DNA from: Membranipora membranacea
Lineage: Eukaryota > Bryozoa > Gymnolaemata > Cheilostomatida > Membraniporidae
Direction of reading: 5' to 3'
Assembly (NCBI GenBank): GCA_914767715.1
Contig: OU612069.1
Location: 22,751,387-22,815,386 of the forward strand
DNA length: 64,000 nt
The notes beneath the pieces are model-generated. The model saw only the letters and a list, made by a program, of their open reading frames with translations, made no database searches and was not told the origin of the DNA. Below, in pieces: positions 1 to 11,911 of this stretch. Each line of letters opens with the position of its first letter. The stretch's first letter is position 1. The translations under genes were made by a program, and so were the position numbers.

Positions 1-623
1 TTAAGATTTAATGATTCATCCAACTACAAAATTAATTCCTTCAGCTTCAAGATGACCGCAAAACTGTTACCAACACTACATGATCGCTTGATGAGTGGTA
101 TGTACAGGCTCAACACAGAGTTTTATATTTGATAGTATAGTTATTTCAGAGGCCTCTACAGTGCTGGGCTGTCTTGTGAGAAATGCGTTGGTTATTGTCA
201 CTATACTGAATCCTGATTTACGAGGGCTACGCAATGATGAATTAGGAGCAAGGAGTTAAAGGTGCCAGTGGAGAATAAGTTTTATACAAATAACAAACAC
301 TCTATCCGCACTCAACAAATAGTGAAAATATTTTAGGAGTGACACACCTTTCATCAATACTGTCACTCAATGAATATACTATCTGGAAAATAATTTAATT
401 TAATGCAATCTAATTGTGGAATAATATTATAATGAGGTGACACATATGAAACATAAGGTGATCGGGTCAGGACCATATTGGCCACAACCCAGAACTTGTA
501 TGATCCTATAATCAAATCTCATATTAGCAGAGAGCGAAGCTAGTACAGCGTTTGGGTTCTTGCTTGTTTTAAGTCTTTTTCTTCTAATTTTGGCATCATC
601 ACAATCTCTTCATAAATCACATA

Positions 624-937
624 CACTATGATCCCATGTTGCGATTTCGTGAGGATTTCGGAAGTAATCGCCCCATGTAAATGGCATTAAAGTCAAATTC
701 CGATTGTGACGAATGACTTTTTTTACGCGAATAAATATACCGTGTTGAATCTTACAATATCCAAATAGGTGGCGTGGCTGAATGGTTGGCGCTTGCACAC
801 AAAGCCTTCAAAGGGTATTGTCGCGGGAGATCCGGGTTCCGGTAGATGTTTTTCATGTGTTTTCCATCATGGAAATCGTGAGCATTCATAATTCAAAATC
901 GAATTGAACCACAGATTCGAGGCATGGGATCATAGTG
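624..937. mobile_element. Terminal-inverted-repeat insertion with a tRNA-like core
   Basis: Perfect 15-base terminal inverted repeats, CACTATGATCCCATG at 624-638 and its reverse complement at 923-937, are flanked on both sides by ATA, a possible 3-base target duplication. The element interrupts copy 1 of the local duplication; the matching stretch of copy 2 (near 2580-2600) lacks it, so there is an empty site for comparison. Inside, about 768-847 reads like a tRNA: an A box TGGCTGAATGG and a weak B box around GGGTTCC. It could be a small non-autonomous DNA transposon that captured a tRNA-like SINE, or a SINE inserted into such an element. No transposase is encoded. Confidence 0.7.
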
Positions 938-1334
938 ATAATGACTTCCATTTTCATTTTCCGTATATTTCCAAAGAACTTAGAGTATTTTTATGAACTT
1001 ACTAAGCCTGTGTACTAACATTGACTCAACTAAGACTGACTCAAAAATTACAAATAACATCCGCAATTTCGCTTCTCCATAATCACAGTTTTAAACATTG
1101 ATTTTCTTCCTTTTGCTAATAGATTTGAATAAATTCAATCAGTTGATGATCGAAAAAGTATTTGCTGCAAATCAAAGCATAAATATTTGCTAATATTATC
1201 CTCAGCTGAACATTACTCAAAGCGTATAAACTTCATATGGAGTGTGTCCCAACAGTAGTAACAACTTTTTGGTTAAACCCTAAGTTCAAGGCTTAAAAGA
1301 TACTTGCAGTTACCAAAAACCTTTTATAGTCAGG

Positions 1335-1500
1335 CAGTAAGTACTGCTGTGCTGAGTCAACATTTCAACTGTGAAACATATATCAAAGCTCTCTCAAGTA
1401 AAAACTTCAGACAATTATAATGGTATCAATCATTTTTACTCGGAAAGAGCACTGATTTTTTTACTATTGAGATCTCGACTTAGTACAGCAGCACTCACTG
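1335..1500. repeat. Imperfect inverted repeat, 24-base arms
   Basis: The arm at 1335-1358 is an imperfect reverse complement of 1477-1500. The pair lies in a segment (about 1250-1590) that is absent from the downstream duplicate and is bracketed by near-repeats of ACTTCAT(A/T)TG(G/A)AGTGTGT at about 1230 and 1590. This suggests a second small insertion into copy 1. Confidence 0.5.
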
Positions 1501-2970
1501 TTTGACCTTAAAATGCTAAGGAGATACTCCAATCCTTTATATTAGCTTGAAACTGATATCCTGCGCCAGAATCTTTCCCTAAGTATGTGGACTTCATTTG
1601 AAGTGTGTTGCAATTCTCCTACCCGGAGGCTGAGCTGGTGGACTTAGTCCCCTAAGTGCATCAATTTGTAGTGTTTGCCATCACTTATGACCGATTCAAT
1701 TTCTTACCATAATAAATACATTTTCAATATACTGATATACTGATCTCAAGTCTGTTAATGCTTTTGAAACACTTCAAACTAAGTTTGTAATGTTAAAAGT
1801 CATAAGCATTGAGACAATTTCCCTTTACCAAGCACAATCAGATGACTTCACAAACCAAAGCTGCTGTAGATAAATTGTTAATATGGCGGTTGTCTTACCA
1901 TAGCTGTCGACTTTGAGGACTGTATATCCATACTGCATTCCAATATGGAAGCAAAGGCTCAAGTATTCAATGTCTACTAAAAAGTGAACTGGATCTGCAT
2001 AATTAATCGATAACAACTGCAATAGATACGTCAAGGTTTGTTTTCTGCAGCTTCAAGATACTTGCAAACTGTAACAAACGCTCCATGATTGTTTTATGAG
2101 AGCTATGATCAGGTTCAATACAGAGATTAATATTACATACATACATACCATACAGTTTGATATTTTAGTCTGGACTGTCTTGTGGTAAATTCATTGGGTC
2201 TTTTCTCAACTGGATATCGCTTTACATGGTCTGCACAATGTTGAATTAGGTGGAGGAAAAATCTTATACCAAAAAGAAGAGAAAATTTAATGCCTCTGAA
2301 GACATACTGAGAATAATCTAGAAGTAACATTACACACCTTTCATCATTACTGTCACCACATGAATATATTATCTGGAGTTTAATTTAATTTCAATTTGAA
2401 TAAAATAATAATGATGAGTTGACACATATGACACATTGGGTGAGTGGGCTAGGACCATTGTTAAACTCAACCGAGAACTTGTATGATCCTACAATCAAAT
2501 TTCATCGGGATGTTATTAAAGAGCAAAACTAAGTAATAATCTTTTTCTTTCAGTTTTGGCATTATCATCAAATAATCATAATAATTATAATCATTTTCAT
2601 AAAGCGGCAAAAAAAGTTTATACCGTTTATTTGCAGAGAGACTTTGAGTGTTTCTAAAATGTTTCTAAGCCTGTGTCAGAACATTCTCTAATCCATGATG
2701 AATATCACAAAAAAACTTCCTTAATTTTCCTTCACCATAATCATAGTTATCATAGAGTATTGTTTTTCTTCCTTTTGCTAATAAATTTGAATAAATTCAA
2801 TCAGTTGTTGATCGTAAAAGTATGTGATGCAAATCACAGCAAAAATATTTGCTAAATATTTATCCTCAGCTGAACATTCCTCATATGGAGTGTGTTGTAA
2901 CTCACCTTAACTGGAGGCTGACCTGGTGACCTTAGTCACCTAAACCATTATTTTTTAGTGATTGTCCATT

Positions 2971-5900
2971 TATTGCGCAAAATTCATGACTGTTGTTGTT
3001 ATTTTTAAACTGTATCCTGGTATTGTACTAATTTCTACATAGGTGTGGGCGTCTTTGTTTTACCAATGTTACTTTCTGCGCTCTGTTACCTTCGAGATTA
3101 GTATAGATATTATAATCCTTCCTTCCACATTTTTGACAGTAGCGGTCTAAAAAATCATATGGAATTAAGTCCAAATAGGAAACAAACAACGAAAATGAAG
3201 CGTGGAAGTTGCAGAGCTGTCACGCAAAAAAAACATCTGTGCAAAATAAAGGCACTCTCAAGCACTTCAACTCAATAATGGATGGAATGTTTCATTGTTC
3301 TTTTTAACTGCATTATATGATATGATATTAGCACTCCCAGGCCAATACAGTTACAGTATTGATTAATAAAAACAATGAAATTTTTTTAAAACCTACACTT
3401 ATCCAGGCCTGCAAGAGCAATTTGATATGAACGGTAAGAATTTAGATGAATAATTGATTATTTGGGCATGTTCTAAACTTGATGAAACTAACATCACCTC
3501 ATATAGCCTTGTCACAAGCCTCGTCAAGGGCAGAGTGACATGGCTGATCCAATGATCCATAAGTTTGACGCTACAATATCGACTGCGCCGGTGTTGAATG
3601 CATTGTCCTTCCAAAATGCTTTGAATCTGGGAAAAGCTTGCTAACAGTTGGATCTCTGTCTTCCCTTTCAGTCAGAAGAAATTTCTCTCTTTCAGTGAAC
3701 CCATTTGGCTCTCAATGAAATCTTACAGTAGATTGGTGTTCCTTTGGGCTTACAAATGACGATGCATCTACTGCTGTTATTTATAGCTGTATCGCTACAG
3801 CTTAAGCAGGAAGGCTGAGATAGGTAACTGTATACTGAGCTGTAGATCAGGGTAATTAAAAATATTTATTACCTTTAATCTCGTCTAATACTACACAGTT
3901 ACACGAGAGCCCACCACCACGCACCACAAGGAAATATAACAAGTCTATAATCTGGACTGGTACAGGATGGTACGGTGTGCTCAGAAGAGGTGATTAGTAT
4001 CTCTAATCCGACCTTTATTGATATTTTGTATCATAGTTAGGCATCATTCAATATTTTGATGACAAATAAATAATTCTTAAGATGTTATTCTGCGAGATCG
4101 CCATCTAATATAAAAACAAATATGTAACAGGCTTTCCAATCCAACACTTGTTTTCATCCAGCCAAAAAGCTTTCTGATGGAATCTTTCAAATTAGCCTGG
4201 CTCATAGCTCACCGTCCATCTCGGCCAGTTGTTTATCATAATAAGTTGTTGTGAAATTATTTTAAACCACTGTTATTTTTTGTGAAATGTGTAGTAGTGC
4301 CCTATATTTATCAACTTAATCAGTGGCTGAAATTGAATTTAATGACTCAACACTGCAACTGATCATCATTGCAACTAAAGCTGCATCCAAGTAGCTTGAG
4401 ATTATGGGAAAGGAGATTTTGGTCATAGATCAATTCAACGACATAGACGATTAAACAAAACCCAGTGCTTCCCCTGCACACAATATGTATATTTAGTTTA
4501 AACAGAAATCATCTAATTTTTTTGCAGATCAAGTCATTTGGACATAATATATGACATAGTAGACATAGTGGACTTGTAGCCTATTCTCATGACTATAAAT
4601 GACACAAAGATAAAGAATCGTCGGCTACGGCAACCGAACATTGTGTATGAATGCTCAAACAATTAAATTTACCATTTCAGGTTTCAAGCGACAATAGTAA
4701 GACACAGTCATTGACATACAGGTACTAGAGGCAGTTAATTTAATAAATTAAATTTAAATATTAATTAACAGCTGATTTATACAAAAAATGGACACAATTG
4801 TCAGGGTTGGACATTAAATTAAATCTGAATAAATAATTATGTATCATGCGCTAAAATTAGATATAATACTTAATGCCCACGCATCACTGATCTTCAAATT
4901 TAACATCATGCTCCACACAGCTCAATCTGCAGACGTATGACATGACGTTAAAATGATATTACCATATACCAAGCCGCACCCATAAATCTTATTAAGTACT
5001 TTGGAGGCGGAAGAAAGATTTGTCTTGAATTATCCGCCATCACAGCCATGGGTCAAAGCGGAAACTATGAATGAAAACAGCACCGTTGGGCACTGCACAC
5101 AAGGCTCTCAAAATTCCGATCGTACTAGTGTGAGGCCCAGACTCTTGCCCTCCCCTACTCCCCCCCCCCTGATAGTACATGATAAGTGGCCATATTTAGC
5201 TCAAGCTGCCAAGTAATTAAATAAAGATTAATGTATTTCCTCCATAACTATCCATGTGCTATGAGTCAACACACAGAACCATGAGTAAGCTCAAACTTCA
5301 TCAACATCACCTTATCTACATAAATAAAAACTATACACTGCTGTGAGCAATTTATATCCTTATATTCTAAAGTCTAAATGATCAAGGTATTGAAGTTAAA
5401 TAATGAATGGTTGTGTACTGATGTAAATTACTTGTGAGGCTACCAAGTTGAAATCTATGTCTTGAGGTGCCAAAGCACTTGGAAGTTAACAATCAGATTC
5501 CTGTGCCTCATTCATATATAACAATACCCCCTTATGCCCGAGAGCAATTGAATTACATAATGTAACTTGGCAAGGATAGCTCACTGTTGGCTCAAACTGC
5601 TTTACAAAACGGAAACTGAAGCTGCATAGCAATTTATCCGTTGGCAATCTGTGATCGTCTTATGATAGCTGCACCAGCTCCATTTGCACAAGGTAGGATG
5701 AAGGTTTTTTCTGAATTTGCACAAATTCTAGCTGTCAACAGATAAACCTTAAACTTCCTGCCCACAAAGACGTAAATAACTGAATAATTACAATCTTTAA
5801 ATTGAATTCTAGCATAACTCAGGAACATGCAATTTAATATTCATACACCCTTAATTTACTTCCTTCTACCTTGTGCAAATTTGGGTGAGCTCCAACATCC

Positions 5901-8900
5901 ATTTTGGCCACCAATCAAACCTAATATGGTGAGGAATTAATCGCTAACAAGGCACCTCTATATAACCGATGAAGTAGGCCTGATAATCTAGTATCGTTGC
6001 CTTGATTGCGATATTACCATGATGTACATATGTGTGCGTAGGAGTAAGAAATTGAATAATGTTCATGATATGGATATTTGTATCAGGGATTGAGAGGTAC
6101 CACCATAACATTACAGAGGACTAAGGGGGCTTTGATGTTATGTTTTATAGTCAGAAGTTAATAAAAAGCACCACCAAGTCTTTATTGTAGTTTGTCATAA
6201 CATGAACTCTGAGTCTATTTGGGTTCAGGACTTTCTGAAACACTTTATTTGAATAACCGTGTAGCCTGGTCTAGAAAAAGATGTGTTTGCCCTACAGATA
6301 TACATGAAATCTTACTATAAACTTTCTTCTACCAAAAACTGTAATCAGACCATAATATGAAGTGCAGACTCCCCCCTCATCAATAGAAAAGTGAAATCTT
6401 ATCAAAGCATTTACACAGTACATTGCTATGCTTTGTTTTAGATAATTTATTCTACAATGGTTTACTAATGTTCTATAAAAAATCCGCTACGGGAACAAAA
6501 TCGTAACCCCTGAGCTTATCCTTACATGTAGAGGATTTATTGGCAGTATTTGGACCAAAGTCATTCTCAACAGGCTTCTGGAAATGGGACCATGTTATGA
6601 CCTCCATCTCCTTCAAACAGGCCTAACAAAGAGCATACCTCTCAAGCAGGAAAATAGTGGGAAGCCAAAAGCTGAGGAGCTTTGAGGAGTTTGTGGTTAT
6701 TGCAATCGGCTTTTTTGTTCCTAAGGCTCAAGCTGCCCAATTTGGAAACAGGAGATGAAGGTGATGCTAACATCCTTAAACGCTCGGTCCTATCACATTT
6801 CTACAACATTGAATCACTGAGCTAATGCTTCTAGTGATTCTATCACCAAGTGTTTCACTCCTTTGCCGTATCCACTTGATCTATCCTGGTACATCCTTTT
6901 ATCAGACAGACATTAGCACAACCTAACATTGCCAACACAAGTGGGGGCTTGAAGGGTTACCTTGTAAGGTAACTCTCTACTCCTAAGAATACAAAATACA
7001 CCAGCTTAAATTAATCTAATCTGATTAGGCAATATTAATTATAATGAATTAGATTATGGTGCCTAATTAAATTGGAGGCAAGGTGACGCACTGCGCAGGG
7101 ATCTACATACAAAAGTAAAAGAAATATCTAGAACAATATAGAGTGTCAGAATAAAATGTGAAAGTCATCTCTCACAATCTTGGTTCAGAAGCTTGTCTGG
7201 AACTCCTTCGGAAAGTTCTCTGTATACTTAGAGATTGGCAGGGATTATAGACTACCGGTTATCTTTTTTAGCTCCCTCGGAACCCATACAAAGGCTATTA
7301 TGAATATTATTCTGTAGGTTATGTTAGCTGAGAGGTGTGGGGGGAATCAAAAGGGCAGATGTCTCATCTCAAAACGTCAACTCATCATCCATAGTTGCTA
7401 TTCTCCTTTTTCCAGAAATAGATAATCATGATAATATTATGATAATCAATGGAACTGACAAAGATTTCTTAAAACCAAAAAGACTGAGAATCATTGTGAG
7501 TCATTGTTTCCTATTACTTTTTGATTGCTTCTTAATTAAGAAAGGGATCCAAAAAAGTTCTCTCGATGATGTCAGCTTTTTTTTTCTATCCCAAGTCCTA
7601 AGTTTCAAAAGCTTAAACATGGGATTGTAGTTCCAATAGGACACAGACACAACAAGCAGCAATGGTGACATTTAGTTCCCCATCTATTTTCTCAGGCGCG
7701 TTGCGTCTGATGCCTGAGAAAAGAGCCGCGGGTGTTTTTGTATTGCGCAAAGGTTCTGCACAAAACTGTAAAGGATTACCGTGTTGGATCAACAATTTGC
7801 TATGTAAGATTACTTGTTTCCATGAGGCAAATGTTGGTTACCATTTGTCTTAATACAAAAATGTTAATCTTTAATAACTTCAGATCAAATCGGGCTTCTC
7901 CTCTGAGACTAATAATATAATGAAAGGGGAAAAAAGCAGTACACTGGTGCACAGTTGCACCCTTTCTTCTATTAGAAAGGATTATTTTTTTCATTGTTAT
8001 TGACACAAAGATAAGCTAGCAATCCTTAAAGATTTAAAATTGTAATCCTCTTGTACCAAAAAAACAGATCAGGTTCTTTGTAGCAAAACAAAGGAACATG
8101 ATATAATGCAATCGCTGAAACCCTGATTTGTTATAAAAAAAGAGAACGAGATCAATATCCGGTCATCTAATTCATAGATTGATTTTTTTTAGGCTGATGA
8201 TATACATTTCCTTGTACCACCCTTTCTAATCCATCAGGAAGCTGAGTAATCAATAAAGGTGATGTCATCAAAGGAAAATAGACTCAATTGTGTTGTGGTG
8301 TCTGTCGTAGGCCAATTGATGGCAGATAAAATAAATGGTGTTCTGATTGGCCAGGATGCCATTTAGGTCCTCTTCACCAAAAAGTTGTAGGAAATATTGA
8401 AAAACCCATAAATTGCATTGGGATATCCTGCCGCCACAGACTATCACAGAGTAAGGATAATTGTTCTATCATGCAGAGCTCTTATCATCATTATAAGGTT
8501 CTGTCGGTTAAGTAACTGCAATAACAGTTAGTCCTCTCCCCTTGCCAAGGCTGGCTTACTGCAGAATCAGCAAATGATTTCGCAAACCCAACATAATAAT
8601 CAGTGCGGTAAAAAATGAGAATAATTCATTAAAACATTCAGAATATATGTACCAAATATTCCATGAACTTGGGTGACCATCAATATTTTTCCACAAATAT
8701 GTCAACTCAACATAACATAAAACATATTTGTCTTCTTATTAACCGATGATGGATTCTCGGCCACATCCGATTCAGTCATATCAGTTCATAAACATACCAA
8801 ATTGATGATGCTTTTATTATCATGTCGTAATAACAGAAAGCAAGGGAATTCATTCACCAGTGGTTCATAAATAAAACTTGAATAAGTAAACCGCCTGCGC

Positions 8901-11530
8901 TTTCATGGTTACAAAACGATCATCAATCAAAGTCTAATAAACAAAATCATTCTCGTAGCCGGAGAGATCACTACCTGTAGCATGAGGTCATCAACCCTTA
9001 TCAAAAGAGGTTAAGGGTGGGCAATACCCTGGTCTTGGTGAAAAAACGTAGACTCAGAGTGATCGATTATATATCCGCCAAACAATTATTATTGTGACTC
9101 TCCGATACAGTGATGATTAAATTGTGCAATCCGGTGAATGATTCGAGATTACTCTGTGATCCCAATTTGGCCAGGATGTTCAAATAATTTTAGCAATTTT
9201 GTTCTGACATGGCCTCAATATATTAAAAAGACATTAAATCGCAGCATGGTCGTGTACAATTGATTGCAAGTGACAGCAGGAAAGCGGAATGAATATAAGG
9301 AGAAAGTAACTAAAGTCGCAAAGGCAAACGATTAAATTCCAATTGATACTGTATATACATCATTTGATTTAATGAAAGTCATACCAACACGGCAAAGAGT
9401 GCAGGAGTATAATCATTGTAGCCCTATATATTCATCACCCCAATAGGCCTACAGCACACCAGATAGATACCTTCATTACAAATTTAGGAAATTTAAAAAA
9501 GACTGGGTGCTATCCATATCTTTATCAAATCAAAACTCCCCCTAGTCAGAATTTATTGACCACTAGTTTGACTATAACTGAATTAAGTTGATTTTCGGAT
9601 GTTGTCCCAGCTCCAGTGAGTTCTGGGTAAACTCCTGCATAACAGAAACCCGTACAGATCATATCAAGCCCATCAAGCCTACCTTACAAATTTTACCACC
9701 TTGTTGGCGGACTGAATCCATACTGGTTGGTTATCCATTTAGTCTCTTCATTTATTTGGGGTCTGTTTCAATGAAAAAACCTCAATAAGGCGGAAACCTC
9801 ACTGATGTGTACTAACCCACGGCCAACACAACAGAAGTATCATTTGGACCAATGGTGCAGTCCAATTTATATAATAAATGTGTATAAGTACTTGCACTCC
9901 ACAGATATTTCTTACTGTGCTCTATTAGTATTGGAGCTAGTTTAACTAGCCTTACATTGTGTTTAAACCTCCATGCAAGTCATCAGAATTTCTCATTTTC
10001 AGTGGAGCTTGGAATTAAATTACTCAATACGTCATCTTAAAATTACCAAATAACATAACAAAGGCTCCTATATCAGCCCACCAATCAGTTCAAGTGTCGA
10101 TATTAAATTTTATTACTTATAATTCAGATCAATTATTAATTGAGTTGAAGGGTCCAATCGAATTTCCTGAAACTAAGGAATAGATGCCTAGATATTGAAT
10201 CAACCCTCTCAACATTGACATGATAATAATTACAGTCTCATTTTTGGACCATAATTCTGTTTACCGCGTGCGTTATTCTGCAACTCATAAGCTATATTAA
10301 GTATGAAATGTAATAAACGCTTTTTTTTTTCTTGAAAAACTACCGGTTTTTGCTACCATATTAATCAGAAGTTCCAGGCTCTAATTTTCCCATGGAATGA
10401 GAGCAATATCTGCCAATCATTTGTCCATACTGACGGCTCACATCTCATCATTTAGGCAAGTAAGTCAAGGCTGTGAAATACCGCCATTTCTGTGGCCGCG
10501 TACAAAATGATCGTTTGACCATTGAGCTATAATTTCGTGTCCAAAGCCAGATTAAAATCTATTCCATTCCGCGAGCGTGGTGTATAATGCAGAAACGAAC
10601 TACTTGCGTGGCATAATATATATTGATGGAATCTTTTCCTTGGTCTGCATATTCAAATTTGTGTACTTTTATAAGGAGTCAATCTCAAGGTTGTGGCGAA
10701 GATGATGCTCATAACACATTTCTTGGATGGCTTTGGGTTATTCTAAGTTCAGATTGTTATATTGTGCATAACAAAGGCGATTTCACAGATCCTCTGCTTT
10801 GAGAAAGTGCTAGCAACTGTGTGTTGTATGGAAAACGCTAACCTAACCTAATTCATTCAGATAATTCTCAAATGAACTGCAAACACCAAGAGAAAGCAGA
10901 GGTTGGATTGATTAATCATAATCACAGCAAGATCCATAATCTATGAGGAAGTGTTACCTAAATTAGCTGCAGTGGTACTTGTCATGTCTATCCAGCTGCA
11001 AGAACCTTAATCACTAAAATGGTGTCACTCACTGACGAACTATCAAAACATTAATCAATTACTGAGTGGAATTACAGAGCATCTTGCGTATGAGTTAGGA
11101 GGAGGTAATAGATTTATTGACTAATTAGTACAAACATACACTGCTGATCTGTATGGTACGCCTGTTACGAGATACGCACAAACATTTCCTTGCTATGCTA
11201 GAATTACATTACCATGGCAACCGCTAGTGACAGACTTTGATTCCTATGATTGATGGGTTAAAGACATGGTACCTTGTCCCCTATTGCAGGTTCCTATCAA
11301 AGCAATTAAAAATAGACACAATTTCAAAATAGCCTGCTTTAAAATTGCCTCAGTTCATAAAAAAACATAATCACCCCATAATAACAGATAGGTTGAGTCA
11401 AGGCGATTAAGGCTTAAGTTGGTAACACAGGCTTCACTCCCGTGGATTTCAACTGTACACAATGAATCATTGGTGGTCGACAGTTATGACTCTGTTGGTA
11501 ATTATGAGACATACTTGACTGGCGGAGGAA
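2971..11530. other. Long stretch without a supportable gene
   Basis: Open frames here are short, AT-rich and lack similarity or convincing splice-site context; I see no conserved domain. Small structures are a hairpin at 7687-7722 with arms ATTTTCTCAGGC/GCCTGAGAAAA, and a C-rich tract at 5131-5170 that shares a motif with 17542-17580 and with 61262-61299 on the opposite strand. Distal regulatory DNA for the gene at 11.9 kb could lie here but cannot be recognised from sequence alone. Confidence 0.6.
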
Positions 11531-11537
11531 GAGGACA

Positions 11538-11545
11538 TATAAATA
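11538..11545 (+). promoter_or_regulatory. TATA box of the Asn/Gly repeat protein gene
   Basis: TATAAATA lies about 30 bases upstream of an initiator-like ATCAGA at 11568-11573. A non-coding first exon from about 11570 to 11707 follows, ending at a strong donor (GTAAGT, 11708-11713). The 5' untranslated exon contains about three tandem copies of an AAGAGATCAAC-like unit. A TATA plus initiator promoter is typical of highly expressed, tissue-specific genes; that reading is inference. Confidence 0.65.
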
Positions 11546-11911
11546 CGGAGGGAGCTCAACTGAGGACATCAGATACAGAGACTACAACGAACTGAGCAGG
11601 TCCTCAGAGAGCTAAACAAGAGATCAACAAGAGATCATCAAGAGATCAACAAGAACCAAGACTAACAACCTCTATATACATTAATAAGGATATCAAATAA
11701 CAAACAAGTAAGTGTTACCAAATAAGTAACTAGAAAGTGTTATACAAGCACAAGTGTTGAGTAGCTCTGATAACCATCATTCATGAAAGAATTATTTGCT
11801 GAAACTATAAGGTCATATAGAAGATGTGATGTATTACTATTATAGAAGCAAGCTATATTCCATACTGTTATTCCAATGATTCAACTTTCTACCTTTTCAT
11901 TTCAGGTCACC

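Larger units (their letters stand above)
20..2970. repeat. Diverged tandem duplication of non-coding DNA
   Basis: Copy 1 (about 20-1680) and copy 2 (about 2030-2970) align in the same order over many blocks. Examples are the block at 361-520 with 2345-2500, the block at 1000-1245 with 2660-2895, and the block at 1600-1670 with 2890-2960. Identity is high in blocks but interrupted by indels. Copy 1 carries extra DNA at 624-937 and about 1250-1590 that copy 2 lacks. I see no coding sequence in either copy. Confidence 0.8.

Noticed and set aside
5001-5216. 71-codon frame in the left gene desert
   Set aside because: Low-complexity Pro/Ser end arises from the C-run; no domain, splice context or neighbour supports a gene.
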